Shown here: positions 24,533 to 34,148 of the stretch, piece by piece
Layout of the letters: every line of letters starts with the position of its first letter
How positions within the stretch are numbered: the stretch's first letter is position 1
Origin: Acinetobacter rudis
GTDB taxonomy: Bacteria; Pseudomonadota; Gammaproteobacteria; Pseudomonadales; Moraxellaceae
Direction: 5' to 3'
NCBI RefSeq assembly: GCF_000829675.1
Contig: NZ_BBRX01000018.1
Span: forward strand, 1 to 64,000
Length of the DNA: 64,000 bases
The notes under the pieces: generated by a model
What the model was told of the DNA's origin: nothing
Database searches by the model: none
Seen by the model: only the letters and a program-made list of their open reading frames with translations
Made by a program: the position numbers and the translations under genes

Positions 24533-25594
24533 ATGAGCCATTTTATTCCGTTAAAAGTCAAAAATATCGCAGCACAAACGCCGCAAGCAATTTGTATTTC
24601 TTTTGAAGTAAGTCCTGAACAACAAGCACAGTTTGAGTTTCAGCCAGGACAACACTTGACGATCCGACACCAAACAGATGAGGGTGAAATTCGTCGTTGT
24701 TATTCGATTTGTAGTTATGCGCCACAAGAAGATATCAGTATAGCTGTTAAAAAACTTGATCAAGGTCAGTTCTCTAGCTGGGCCAATAGCGTGCTAAAAG
24801 TTGGTGATGTTTTAGAGGTCATGCCACCACAAGGGGTGTTCTTTAAAAAGGCAGCACAGATTGGTGGGAAAAACTATTTAGGAGTGGCTGCTGGTAGTGG
24901 TATTACCCCGATCTTATCGATTTTAAAAGCAGTACTGCACGAACAACAAGATGCTAAGTTTACTTTGCTTTATGGTAACCGTTCTTGGAAGCAAACCATG
25001 TTTTCAGAACAGATCATGGATCTAAAAGATCAGTTTAAAACACGCTTTCAGCTAATTAACATCTTTTCACGCGAAATGAATGACAGTGAGCTGATGAATG
25101 GTCGCATTGATCACGACAAACTTAAACAACTCTTAGAACATCAGGTGTTGGAGCGTGATTTTGAGCATTGTTTTGCTTGTGGTCCAGAAGAAATGATGCA
25201 AGCAGTAGAAAGCGTATTGCCCGAGTATGGTATTGATGCGAGCAAAATTCATACTGAGCGCTTTAATACTGGTACGGTGAAAAAACGTAGCACTGAAGTT
25301 GATGCCAATCGCCAGTTGGAAAAAGTGAGCATTGTGCTCGATGGTCGTGAATTGTTAATCGATGTAGAAGCTGAAGATGACAGTATTTTAGATGCTGCCC
25401 TGCGTGCTGGTGCTGATTTACCTTATGCCTGCAAAGGTGGGGTATGTGCAACGTGTCGTTGCAAGGTATTGGAAGGCGAAGTGGATATGGCGATTAACTA
25501 TAGTTTGGAAGCTGATGAGCTTGCCAAAGGCTATGTATTGAGTTGTCAGGCATTACCTAAGACTTCCAATGTTCGCATTAGTTTTGATGATTAA
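24533..25594 (+). CDS. paaE: Phenylacetyl-CoA epoxidase reductase (PaaE)
   Basis: 353 residues. An FAD domain (RRCYSICS, about residue 43-50), an NADP-binding domain (GVAAGSGITPI) and a C-terminal plant-type [2Fe-2S] ferredoxin domain with ACKGGVCATCRC supply electrons from NADPH to the PaaAC di-iron centre. The start at 24533 follows AAGGA. The stop overlaps the paaF start by one base (TAATG), showing translational coupling. Confidence 0.96.
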   Translation: MSHFIPLKVKNIAAQTPQAICISFEVSPEQQAQFEFQPGQHLTIRHQTDEGEIRRCYSICSYAPQEDISIAVKKLDQGQFSSWANSVLKVGDVLEVMPPQGVFFKKAAQIGGKNYLGVAAGSGITPILSILKAVLHEQQDAKFTLLYGNRSWKQTMFSEQIMDLKDQFKTRFQLINIFSREMNDSELMNGRIDHDKLKQLLEHQVLERDFEHCFACGPEEMMQAVESVLPEYGIDASKIHTERFNTGTVKKRSTEVDANRQLEKVSIVLDGRELLIDVEAEDDSILDAALRAGADLPYACKGGVCATCRCKVLEGEVDMAINYSLEADELAKGYVLSCQALPKTSNVRISFDD

Positions 25595-26379
25595 TGGATC
25601 AGCACATGGAAATGCTTATACAGGCCACACAGCCGAGTCCAGCTGTATTGCTGTTGAAATTAAACCGTCCTGAAAAACGTAATGCACTGAATAATGCAAC
25701 ATTGCAATATTTGGGGCAATTATTACAACAGGCAGAGGGTAATCCTGAGATTAAAGCCGTTGTATTAACAGGAAATAACCAATGTTTTGCAGCAGGTGCT
25801 GATCTTACGGAACTAGCACAGATGGATGCGGTTGCGCTACGTGCAGATATACGTCCTCAGTTATGGCAGGTGATTGATCAGTTTAGTAAGCCATTGATTG
25901 TTGCGGTAAATGGTTATGCATTGGGTGCTGGTTTTGAACTGGTGTTACATGCCGATATCGTGATTTGTGGGGAAAATGCACAGTTTGCATTACCTGAGAT
26001 TAACTTAGGTATGTTGCCAGGTGCAGGGGGTACTCAGCGTTTAGGTCGTTTGGTTGGACAACAATTAACTATGCGCTGGGCCATGACTGGTGAAATGATT
26101 TCAGCCCAACAGGCGTTACAGCATGGGATCTGTTGTCAAATTTCACCTAGTGCTCTCACCGTGCAATACGCCGTAGAGCTCGCTGAAAAAATTGCTCAAA
26201 AGGCACCCCTCGCGATTGGTGTAATTAAACAATCGGTGAAAAGCATTGCAGAGACCAGTTTGTCGCAAGGTTTGAAACTAGAACGGCAAAATTTTGTCTG
26301 GTTAGCTGCAACACAAGATCGTCAAGAAGGAATAACGGCTTTTTTTGAGAAAAGAAAAGCAAATTTTAAAGGTGTGTAA
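25594..26379 (+). CDS. paaF: 2,3-dehydroadipyl-CoA hydratase (PaaF)
   Basis: 261-residue crotonase-fold enzyme. Oxyanion-hole segments FAAGADLTE and GYALGAGFEL and the catalytic glutamates near ALPEINLGMLPGAGG (about 130-145) match enoyl-CoA hydratases. In the pathway it hydrates 2,3-dehydroadipyl-CoA to 3-hydroxyadipyl-CoA. Its start overlaps the paaE stop and its stop overlaps the paaG start, each by one base. Confidence 0.94.
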   Translation: MDQHMEMLIQATQPSPAVLLLKLNRPEKRNALNNATLQYLGQLLQQAEGNPEIKAVVLTGNNQCFAAGADLTELAQMDAVALRADIRPQLWQVIDQFSKPLIVAVNGYALGAGFELVLHADIVICGENAQFALPEINLGMLPGAGGTQRLGRLVGQQLTMRWAMTGEMISAQQALQHGICCQISPSALTVQYAVELAEKIAQKAPLAIGVIKQSVKSIAETSLSQGLKLERQNFVWLAATQDRQEGITAFFEKRKANFKGV

Positions 26380-27170
26380 TGGATTATCAAAGCATATTGG
26401 TCGAAGTTAAACAGGCCGTGGGTTATTTGCGTCTTAATCGCCCTAAACAATTAAACAGCTTCAATGTGCAAATGCATGAAGAAGTTGCACAGGTGTTAAA
26501 GGCTTGGAGTAAAGATCCTGAGATTCGCTGCGTAGTGATTAGTGGTGAGGGCCGTGGTTTCTGTGCTGGTCAAGACTTGGGTGATCGAGTAGTCGATCCA
26601 AATGCCGATGCACCAGATCTGGGTCAATCTATTGAAAAGTTTTATAACCCATTAATTCAAACCATCGTCAATATGCCAAAACCAGTGATTTGTGCCGTAA
26701 ATGGCGTAGCTGCAGGTGCTGGTGCCAACATTGCTTTGGCTTGCGATATTGTGATTGCTGCAAAATCAGCAAGTTTTGTACAGGCATTTTGTCGTTTAGG
26801 TTTAGTGCCTGATTCTGGGGGAACGTGGTTCTTACCTCGCGCAGTTGGACATGCCCGTGCTATGGGACTTGCTTTACTAGGTGACAAATTACCTGCTGAA
26901 CGTGCCAAAGACATAGGCATGATTTGGGATGTTGCAGAGGATGTTGAGCTGCAAGACAAAGTACAGCAACTCGCAGAGCATTTGGCCAAACAACCTACCA
27001 TTGGTTTGTCGTTGATTAAAAAAGCATTACATCAATCGAGTGATCATAGTTTGCAAGAACAACTTACTCTAGAGCGTGATTTTCAGCGTATTGCTGGCCG
27101 TTCTGATGACTATCGTGAAGGCGTTCAAGCCTTTATGCAAAAACGTGAGCCGATGTTTAAAGGTCAGTAA
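26379..27170 (+). CDS. paaG: 1,2-epoxyphenylacetyl-CoA isomerase (PaaG)
   Basis: 263-residue crotonase-fold isomerase. FCAGQDLGDR and NGVAAGAGANIAL form the oxyanion hole, and VPDSGGTWFLPR has an Asp where hydratases carry Glu, as in PaaG. It converts the ring-epoxide to oxepin-CoA, the substrate of PaaZ, and also shifts double bonds in later intermediates. Confidence 0.95.
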   Translation: MDYQSILVEVKQAVGYLRLNRPKQLNSFNVQMHEEVAQVLKAWSKDPEIRCVVISGEGRGFCAGQDLGDRVVDPNADAPDLGQSIEKFYNPLIQTIVNMPKPVICAVNGVAAGAGANIALACDIVIAAKSASFVQAFCRLGLVPDSGGTWFLPRAVGHARAMGLALLGDKLPAERAKDIGMIWDVAEDVELQDKVQQLAEHLAKQPTIGLSLIKKALHQSSDHSLQEQLTLERDFQRIAGRSDDYREGVQAFMQKREPMFKGQ

Positions 27171-27193
27171 GCGTAAAGAAAAGGAAAGCTAAA

Positions 27194-28693
27194 ATGGATT
27201 TAACTCCAGCTAAAATTGCAGTCATTGGTTGCGGTACTATGGGAATTGGTATCACGCAATTGGCAATGTTCAATGGCCATCAGACTTTTGTTTATGATCT
27301 GGATTCCCAAAAGCTAAATGCGGCGATGACTGGACTACGCCAGACTGTAGATAAACTGATTGCAAAAAACAAAATCAGCGCACAAGACGCAGAACTTGCT
27401 TTTGCACGGTTACATGTCGTTGAAGATATTCAAGCTTTGCAAGTTGCAGATCTGGTCATAGAGGCTGTGGTTGAAAGACTTGAAGTGAAGCAGGCATTGT
27501 TCCAACAGCTCGCCGAGATTTGCTCAGTTGAAACTATTTTAGCCAGCAATACCTCGTCTATTTCAGTAACTGCAATTGCAGCCCATGTACCACAGCCTGA
27601 ACGTGTTGTTGGCTTACACTTTTTTAATCCAGCACCAGTAATGAAGCTCGTTGAAATCGTGCAAGGCTTAAAAACGTCTAAACAACTTTGTCAGGCTTTA
27701 AAAGCCTTGATGCTCAAATGGAATAAAGTTCCTGTACTGACCAAATCTACACCAGGCTTTATTGTGAACCGTATTGCACGACCATTTTATGCTGAAGGAT
27801 TTCGTGCGCTACAAGAACAAGTCACTAGCTATGAACGTTTAGATTTTGCGATCAAAGAATGTGGTGGCTTTGCTATGGGCCCATGTCAATTGACAGATCT
27901 TATCGGTCAAGATGTCAATTTTTCAGTGACTGAAAGTGTATATAAAGCTTTTTTTGCTGAACCACGTTATCGCCCAAGTTTGGTACAAAAAGAGTTGGTT
28001 GATGCAGGGTGTTTGGGTCGTAAAACGGGTCAAGGTTTTTACGATTACCGTGCTGATGTCGTGGATCAGCTCAATGTTAAATTGGATACAACACAAGCAT
28101 TTAGTCAAGCAGTACAGCTTTATGGTCAGTGGGAGAATATGCCGACATGGCTCGACAGAGTACAGCAAAAATACCCACAGACCGTTCAAGCAGCATCAGT
28201 TGATTACGTGCAAATTGGTTCAATACGTTTACAACTGAGTCAGGGTGAATCCGCTGATTTGAGTTATGCACCAGAAAAAGTGGTTTTGATGGATTGGCAT
28301 GCAGACTTTAATCGAGCGAAGGCAGTTGTTCTTAGTCATACACATACTTGTGATGCAACTGATCGCGCAATAATCGACGCTTTTTTTGCGACACTCGGTT
28401 TGGCGGTATTATGGATTAAGGATTATCCGGGGATGCTCACCTTGCGTACGCTTGCAATGTTGGTTAATGAAGCATGTGAAGCCACTTTGCATGGTATTGC
28501 AAGTTCTGAGGATATAGACCGTGCCATGCGTTATGGCGTGAATTATCCACAAGGTCCATTTCAATGGTTGGCACAGATTGGGGCCGAACGTATTTTGACT
28601 TGTCTTGAGCAGTTATATCAAATCTATGCTGAAGAAAAATATCGCCCAAGTTTGTATTTAAAACAATATGTTGCACAGCAACGCACTGCATAA
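27194..28693 (+). CDS. paaH: 3-hydroxyadipyl-CoA dehydrogenase (PaaH)
   Basis: 499 residues: an NAD-binding domain starting with GCGTMGIGI, the catalytic HFFNPAPVMKLVE segment, a first 3HCDH C-terminal domain (to about residue 290) and a second, diverged copy at the C-terminus, as is usual for PaaH/PaaC-type enzymes. It oxidises 3-hydroxyadipyl-CoA to 3-oxoadipyl-CoA. GGAAAG precedes the ATG. Confidence 0.95.
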   Translation: MDLTPAKIAVIGCGTMGIGITQLAMFNGHQTFVYDLDSQKLNAAMTGLRQTVDKLIAKNKISAQDAELAFARLHVVEDIQALQVADLVIEAVVERLEVKQALFQQLAEICSVETILASNTSSISVTAIAAHVPQPERVVGLHFFNPAPVMKLVEIVQGLKTSKQLCQALKALMLKWNKVPVLTKSTPGFIVNRIARPFYAEGFRALQEQVTSYERLDFAIKECGGFAMGPCQLTDLIGQDVNFSVTESVYKAFFAEPRYRPSLVQKELVDAGCLGRKTGQGFYDYRADVVDQLNVKLDTTQAFSQAVQLYGQWENMPTWLDRVQQKYPQTVQAASVDYVQIGSIRLQLSQGESADLSYAPEKVVLMDWHADFNRAKAVVLSHTHTCDATDRAIIDAFFATLGLAVLWIKDYPGMLTLRTLAMLVNEACEATLHGIASSEDIDRAMRYGVNYPQGPFQWLAQIGAERILTCLEQLYQIYAEEKYRPSLYLKQYVAQQRTA

Positions 28694-28723
28694 GCCTCAC
28701 TAGGTAGAAAAGGAATGATGAAC

Positions 28724-29935
28724 ATGGAACAGGTCTATATTTGTGATGCAATCCGTACGCCAATTGGTCGCTATGCTGGTGCTTTAAGTCATGTACGAGC
28801 TGACGATTTGGCTGCATTGCCCATAGAGTATCTTAAAAACAAATATCCAAATTTGCCGTGGGCAGAGCTGGATGAAGTGATTTTAGGCTGTGCTAACCAA
28901 GCAGGTGAAGATAACCGTAACGTGGCACGTATGGCGGCATTATTGGCAGGTTTGCCTGAGCATGTGCCTGCGCTTACCGTAAATCGTTTATGTGCCTCAG
29001 GTTTAGATGCCGTTAGTTTGGCTGCTCGTGCGATTAAAGCAGGAGAAGCACAGTTTGTTTTAGCTGGTGGGGTGGAATCGATGAGTCGCGCGCCCTTTGT
29101 ACAATCTAAACCTACTGAGGCATTTAGCCGTACACCAGAAATTTTTGATACGACTATTGGTTGGCGTTTTATCAACAAAAAACTCAAAGTTGCTTATGGT
29201 GTGGACAGCATGCCAGAAACTGCAGAAAACGTGGCGGAGAAGTATCAGATTAACCGAGCCGACCAAGATGCCTTTGCTGTAAAAAGTCAGCAAAAAACAG
29301 CAAAAGCACAGCAAGACGGTATTTTTGATATCGAGATTTTACCTGTAGAGCTTGTTGATCGTAAAAAAAATGTCACTGTATTTGCTCAAGATGAACATCC
29401 TCGTGCTAGCACCAACTTAGACAGTCTAAGTAAATTGAAAACACCATTTCGTAAAGAGGGTGGTACGGTTACAGCAGGAAATGCCTCTGGCGTAAATGAT
29501 GGTGCAGCATGTTTGCTTTTAGCAAGCCAAAGTTTCGCACAGCAACATGATTTACCTGTATTGGCCAAAGTTGTGGCGACGGCGAGCGCAGGAGTTGAAC
29601 CGAAATATATGGGCATTGGTCCTGTGCCAGCAGTACATAAGGTCTTGAAACAGGCAGGTTTAAGCTTAGATCAAATGGATGTGATCGAACTCAACGAAGC
29701 GTTTGCATCACAATCTTTGGCTGTAATCCGTGAGTTGGGCCTCAAAGATGATGATCAGCGTATCAATCCAAATGGTGGTGCTATTGCACTTGGTCATCCA
29801 TTGGGCATGAGTGGTAGCCGCTTAGTGATTACAGCAGCACACGAACTACAGCGTCGCCAAGGTAAATATGCACTTTGCACGATGTGTGTTGGTGTTGGGC
29901 AGGGTGTGGCACTGATCTTGGAACGCGAAATGTAA
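28724..29935 (+). CDS. paaJ: 3-oxoadipyl-CoA / 3-oxo-5,6-dehydrosuberyl-CoA thiolase (PaaJ)
   Basis: 403-residue thiolase. The acylated Cys is in NRLCASGLDAV (about residue 90), the His in GGAIALGHPLG, and the second Cys in CTMCVGVGQG. It performs both thiolytic steps of the pathway, releasing acetyl-CoA and finally succinyl-CoA. The start at 28724 is chosen for the 9-base spacing from AAAAGGA; two earlier ATGs are nearly fused to it. It is closely related to PcaF of the beta-ketoadipate pathway. Confidence 0.93.
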   Translation: MEQVYICDAIRTPIGRYAGALSHVRADDLAALPIEYLKNKYPNLPWAELDEVILGCANQAGEDNRNVARMAALLAGLPEHVPALTVNRLCASGLDAVSLAARAIKAGEAQFVLAGGVESMSRAPFVQSKPTEAFSRTPEIFDTTIGWRFINKKLKVAYGVDSMPETAENVAEKYQINRADQDAFAVKSQQKTAKAQQDGIFDIEILPVELVDRKKNVTVFAQDEHPRASTNLDSLSKLKTPFRKEGGTVTAGNASGVNDGAACLLLASQSFAQQHDLPVLAKVVATASAGVEPKYMGIGPVPAVHKVLKQAGLSLDQMDVIELNEAFASQSLAVIRELGLKDDDQRINPNGGAIALGHPLGMSGSRLVITAAHELQRRQGKYALCTMCVGVGQGVALILEREM

Positions 29936-30008
29936 AAATAAATGAGCTGTTTAGCATGAAGGATTAAACAGCTTGCATGGATATTAAAAGCAATAATGGA
30001 GATTCGAA

Positions 30009-31298
30009 ATGGAACTACGAGACATGGAACAAGTGGGAAAACTGAGTGTCGCTGAGCTACGCGACTTACAATTGCAACGAATGCAGCAAACTCTGCATCA
30101 TGCTTATCAAAATAGTCCTGTATATAAACAAAAGTTTGATGAAGCTGGTGTACATCCTGATGATCTAAAAACTTTAGCGGATCTTGCTAAATTTCCATTT
30201 ACCACGAAAAAGGACTTACGTGACAACTATCCATTTGGCATGTTTGCAGTACCTAAAGAAAAAATCGTTCGAGTACATGCATCATCAGGGACTACAGGTC
30301 AGCCAACCGTGGTGGGATATACACAAAAAGATATCGACAACTGGGCGGATATCGTTGCACGTTGTTTACAAGGCGCTGGCTTAAGCGCCAAAGATACAGT
30401 ACAGGTTTCATATGGTTATGGCTTGTTTACTGGAGGATTAGGTGCACATTATGGCGTAGAGCGTTTAGGTGCTACTGTGATCCCGATGTCAGGTGGACAG
30501 ACAGACCGTCAAGTTCAGTTGATCAAGGATTTTGAACCAACAGCGTTGATGGTGACACCATCATACTGTGTCAATATCATTGAAAACTTAGAGAAAAACT
30601 TTGGTAGTGCAAAAAATACTAGCCTAAAAGTCGGTATTTTTGGTGCAGAGCCTTGGACCAAAGAGTTACGTCAAGAGATTGAAGAGCGCTTAAATATCAA
30701 AGCACTTGATATTTATGGTTTATCTGAGGTCATGGGGCCAGGTGTTGCAATGCAATGTTTGGATGATGGTGATGGCTTAACAATTTGGGAAGATCATTTC
30801 TATCCTGAAATCATTCATCCTGAAACGGGTGAGGTTCTGCCTGATGGTGAAGAGGGTGAGTTGGTTTTCACCACGATTACCAAAGAAGGCTTACCGATGA
30901 TTCGTTATCGTACCCGTGATTTGACTCGTTTATATGCAGGTGAAAACCGTGCCATGCGCCGTATGAACAAAGTCGTTGGTCGTAGTGACGATATGTTAAT
31001 TATTCGTGGTGTCAATGTGTTTCCAACGCAGATCGAAGAGCAAATTTTAAAAGTTGAGCATTTGATTCCAAATTATGAAATTCATGTTTGTAAAAAAGGT
31101 CATATGGATTCTTTGCATATTCGTACTGAAATGATGCAATATAATGACTTGTTAGCACAAACAAGAATGCAGCAGCTACAAAGAAATATTAAAATTATGA
31201 TTGGTATTTCGGTGACTGTGGAAATTGTTCCAGAGAACACTTTACCTCGTTCTGAAGGTAAAGCAAAACGGGTATTTGATCTGCGTAAAACAGCCTAG
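30009..31298 (+). CDS. paaK: Phenylacetate-CoA ligase (PaaK)
   Basis: 429-residue ANL-superfamily ligase. The P-loop-like ASSGTTGQPT (about residue 94-103), the IYGLSEVMGPG adenylate-binding block, YRTRDL and the C-terminal GRSDDMLIIRGVNVFPTQ hinge match PaaK. It activates phenylacetate with ATP and CoA in the cytosol, the entry step of the pathway. GGAG is 7 bases upstream. A gap of 73 bases after paaJ is the largest within the operon. Confidence 0.97.
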   Translation: MELRDMEQVGKLSVAELRDLQLQRMQQTLHHAYQNSPVYKQKFDEAGVHPDDLKTLADLAKFPFTTKKDLRDNYPFGMFAVPKEKIVRVHASSGTTGQPTVVGYTQKDIDNWADIVARCLQGAGLSAKDTVQVSYGYGLFTGGLGAHYGVERLGATVIPMSGGQTDRQVQLIKDFEPTALMVTPSYCVNIIENLEKNFGSAKNTSLKVGIFGAEPWTKELRQEIEERLNIKALDIYGLSEVMGPGVAMQCLDDGDGLTIWEDHFYPEIIHPETGEVLPDGEEGELVFTTITKEGLPMIRYRTRDLTRLYAGENRAMRRMNKVVGRSDDMLIIRGVNVFPTQIEEQILKVEHLIPNYEIHVCKKGHMDSLHIRTEMMQYNDLLAQTRMQQLQRNIKIMIGISVTVEIVPENTLPRSEGKAKRVFDLRKTA

Positions 31299-31346
31299 TG
31301 GATTGGGCGTTTTATTGCGTGAGATTCAGGGGTGGGTGAGAAAGCA

Positions 31347-32297
31347 ATGGGTTCCAAGTTACAGCAAGTGATTGATTCACTCATCAAGAATGAACCATTA
31401 AGTGGAACTTCGATTATCACCACCATTTTTGGTGATTCCATTTTACATCGTGGTGGTTGTATTAGTTTGGCAAGCCTGATTCAGCTTATGGCTGACTTTG
31501 GTTTTAACGATCGTGCTGTGCGCACTGCTGTGTTTCGCTCAGTCAAAGGAGGCTGGCTCGACTCGGAAAAAGTGGGACGGACCAGTTTCTATCGGATTAC
31601 TGATCCGAGTCGTACGCGTTATCTTCATGCTGAACAACGTATTTATAATGCCAAAATGCGTGAATGGGATCAAAACTGGGATTTGGTTTTAATGTCTTCG
31701 CTGGATGGGGACAATAAAATTTTATTGAAAAAAGAATTAGAATGGTTGGGGTTTTCAAATATTTCAACTAATTTAATGGCTTATCCTGGATGTGATCGCA
31801 TTCAATTACAAAAGTTGCTTGTTGATCTTGATATGCATGATCAGGTCGTTGTGTTTCAGGCACAGACCCTCGCGCTGTTTAATAACTCTCAAGAGGTTGT
31901 TATGCGTATGTTGCATAGCAATTGGCCAATAGAGGAAATTAAGCAGCGTTATAGTATGTTCCTTGATCAATTTCGTGAAATTTCAAATTTACTTGAAACA
32001 GAAGCTGAAGATATTACTCCACAGCAAGCCTTTCAAATTCGTATATTGCTCATTCATTTATATCGCCGAATTCTTCTTAAAGATCCATCGCTACCTCTGG
32101 AATTACTGCCGACCGATTGGCCTGCAGTAAATGCACGAAATTTATCTTTAAATATTTATAAACGTATTTTTGAACTGGCGGATGAGTATTTTCTTTCGAT
32201 TGCACGTACTGCAGAGGGAGAAATGCCATTACCAAGTACTCAGTTTTATCGCCGCTTTGCAGGATTAACAGTGAATCATATGGAGATGATGAATTAA
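31347..32297 (+). CDS. paaX: Phenylacetate operon repressor (PaaX)
   Basis: 316 residues with the PaaX layout: N-terminal winged-helix domain (FNDRAVRTAVFRSVKGGWL holds the recognition helix), a central ferredoxin-like domain and a C-terminal PaaX domain. PaaX represses paa promoters and is released by phenylacetyl-CoA. The start at 31347 is preferred over an in-frame GTG at 31332 because a GAG-rich segment lies at proper distance. Its likely targets are the TGATAC/GTATCA sites between paaZ and paaA. It is co-transcribed with paaK and paaY. Confidence 0.94.
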   Translation: MGSKLQQVIDSLIKNEPLSGTSIITTIFGDSILHRGGCISLASLIQLMADFGFNDRAVRTAVFRSVKGGWLDSEKVGRTSFYRITDPSRTRYLHAEQRIYNAKMREWDQNWDLVLMSSLDGDNKILLKKELEWLGFSNISTNLMAYPGCDRIQLQKLLVDLDMHDQVVVFQAQTLALFNNSQEVVMRMLHSNWPIEEIKQRYSMFLDQFREISNLLETEAEDITPQQAFQIRILLIHLYRRILLKDPSLPLELLPTDWPAVNARNLSLNIYKRIFELADEYFLSIARTAEGEMPLPSTQFYRRFAGLTVNHMEMMN

Positions 32298-32299
32298 TT

Positions 32300-32905
32300 A
32301 TGCCGTGCTATGCCATTGATGGGGTGATTCCCGTTGTCAGTCCTGATGCTTTTGTGCATCCGAGTGCTGTCCTTATTGGTGATGTGATTATTGAAGCTGG
32401 GGTATATATCGGCCCTTTCGCTGCTTTAAGAGCTGACTTTGGACGTATTCATGTTAAACGTAATGCCAATGTGCAGGATAACTGTACTATTCATGGCTTT
32501 CCCAATAGTGTCACCATGATCGAAGAAATGGGGCATATTGGTCATGGAGCAATTTTGCATGGTTGTCATATTGGCCAAAATGTATTGGTTGGTATGAACA
32601 GTGTGATCCTAGATTATGTTGATATTGGTGAAAATAGTATTATTGGTGCCAATAGCCTAGTCAAAACTAAAGATAAAATTCCTGCCAATGTTTTGGCAAT
32701 GGGAAGTCCTGCTAAAGTGGCACGAGAGCTATCAGAATCTGAGAAAGCTTGGAAAACCAAAGGGACTGAACAGTATATTCATTTAACTATGCGTTGTTTG
32801 AATACCTTCCAAGAGGTTGAGCCCTTGACCTCTGAACATGCATCACGTCGAAGTTATCTAAACTTTGATGCACCACAATACAAAATCAAAGCAGATTCAA
32901 TCTAA
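32300..32905 (+). CDS. paaY: Hexapeptide-repeat protein PaaY
   Basis: 201-residue left-handed beta-helix protein of the gamma-carbonic-anhydrase-like family. Repeats run from about residue 20 to 150, with His ligands in NCTIHGF and GHIGHGAILHGCHIG. In other bacteria PaaY is a thioesterase that removes the dead-end product 2-hydroxycyclohepta-1,4,6-triene-1-formyl-CoA and keeps the pathway from stalling. It starts 2 bases after paaX. Confidence 0.93.
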   Translation: MPCYAIDGVIPVVSPDAFVHPSAVLIGDVIIEAGVYIGPFAALRADFGRIHVKRNANVQDNCTIHGFPNSVTMIEEMGHIGHGAILHGCHIGQNVLVGMNSVILDYVDIGENSIIGANSLVKTKDKIPANVLAMGSPAKVARELSESEKAWKTKGTEQYIHLTMRCLNTFQEVEPLTSEHASRRSYLNFDAPQYKIKADSI

Positions 32906-32999
32906 AACGAAAAATGACCGCAGGGGCTACGAACATTTATGTCAGTTGCCTCTGCTGTTATGATCGTGTAGACGCTTTTGTTTTAAAAAAGGATTTACT

Positions 33000-33794
33000 A
33001 TGTCTTCGTACTATCAAAGGATTTCTCGCCAACATACAGAACTTGGGCAAGTTAGCCATTATCGTTGTACTGAACTGGTACAAGGTGCATGGAATCCACA
33101 TGAACAGCATATGGCTGCAGCATCTGGTGTAATTTGTGCTGAATTGGATCAATTTATGCCACGTCCAGAGATGCGCATTGGTCGGATTAGCTTTGATATC
33201 TTAGGTTTAATTCCAGCAACTGATTTTGAAATTAGTACGCAAGTCATTCGAGCAGGGCGTACTATTGAATTGCTAGAAGCTAAAATGAGCTCACAAGGCA
33301 AAGTCTGCATTGTTGCTCGCGTCTGGCGTATGATTATGCAGGACTCTAGTGCTGTGAAGGGCTTAGAAGATGCAGAGCAGAAGCGTCCAGTGCATATACC
33401 TATTCATAATATTTTAGGGGATTGGGACGGTAAGTTTATTCAAACCTTAAAGTCTCAAGTTGAACCATCAGCGCATCGTGCTGGTAAGGGCATGGTTTGG
33501 CTCAATACCGATGTTGAAATGGTTGAAGGTGAAGCGACTTCTGATTTTGTGCATTTGATGGGTATGCTTGATACTGCAAATGGCATTGTACCGCGTCTAC
33601 CCGATCTCTCTTGGGCTTTTCCAAATCTTGATTTACAAATACATTTACTACGTATGCCACGAGGTCGTTGGTTAGGTCTAGAGACTCAACAACAATATGG
33701 TGATGATGGTATTGGGTTAACCAGCTCAGTGTTACATGATGATTATGGTGTGTTTGGTCGTAGTGAACAGATTTTAACGTTAAGAAAGATGTAG
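33000..33794 (+). CDS. Acyl-CoA thioesterase-like protein at the end of the paa operon
   Basis: 264 residues with two hotdog-like halves in the TesB/4HBT_3 style. No paaI gene is seen in this cluster, so this protein may provide thioesterase activity toward ring-CoA esters in its place; that is inference from position. AAGGA precedes the ATG by 6 bases, and the 94-base gap after paaY contains no terminator. A terminator follows the stop codon. Confidence 0.75.
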   Translation: MSSYYQRISRQHTELGQVSHYRCTELVQGAWNPHEQHMAAASGVICAELDQFMPRPEMRIGRISFDILGLIPATDFEISTQVIRAGRTIELLEAKMSSQGKVCIVARVWRMIMQDSSAVKGLEDAEQKRPVHIPIHNILGDWDGKFIQTLKSQVEPSAHRAGKGMVWLNTDVEMVEGEATSDFVHLMGMLDTANGIVPRLPDLSWAFPNLDLQIHLLRMPRGRWLGLETQQQYGDDGIGLTSSVLHDDYGVFGRSEQILTLRKM

Positions 33795-33809
33795 ATCCCT
33801 CAGCCTATA

Positions 33810-33842
33810 ACAGTGAAACTGCAAAGTTATCGCTGTTTTTTT
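33810..33842 (+). terminator. Terminator after the paa operon
   Basis: AACAGTGAAACT and AGTTATCGCTGTT pair with one bulge and one G-T pair and are followed by seven T. It separates the paa operon from the accessory patch. Confidence 0.75.
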
Positions 33843-34148
33843 GCGACATTATATTTATCAATTAAATATTTTTAAAATTTCCCCCTTGCGCGATGCATGG
33901 TTTACCTTTGCCAAAGGGGAAATAACAGCGCTCTGTAACTCAAGTTATCCAAAATTTATCTGGAATCATTTCCATGAAATAAAGGCATATCGCTGCTTTC
34001 TATTTCACAAAACCTTGCTATTTCTCTACTGCAATTAATACATAATTTCTTAAATAAGCAGATAAGCTCTAGGTCATATGAGTCTTTTAAAATAATTCTA
34101 AGAACAGATATTGTTTTAGTTTTACAATTTAATTATAGAGTAATAAAA
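33843..34148. other. Gap between the paa operon and the VgrG fragment
   Basis: About 305 AT-rich bases with no supported gene. An imperfect inverted repeat (ATTTCCCCCTT at 33877-33887 with AAAGGGGAAAT at 33913-33923) is the only visible structure. The junction with foreign DNA probably lies in this stretch. Confidence 0.45.

Noticed and set aside
33841..34038. Open frame of 65 codons after the paa operon terminator
   Set aside because: It begins within the terminator T-run area, has no ribosome-binding site and an unnatural composition rich in Phe, His and Cys.
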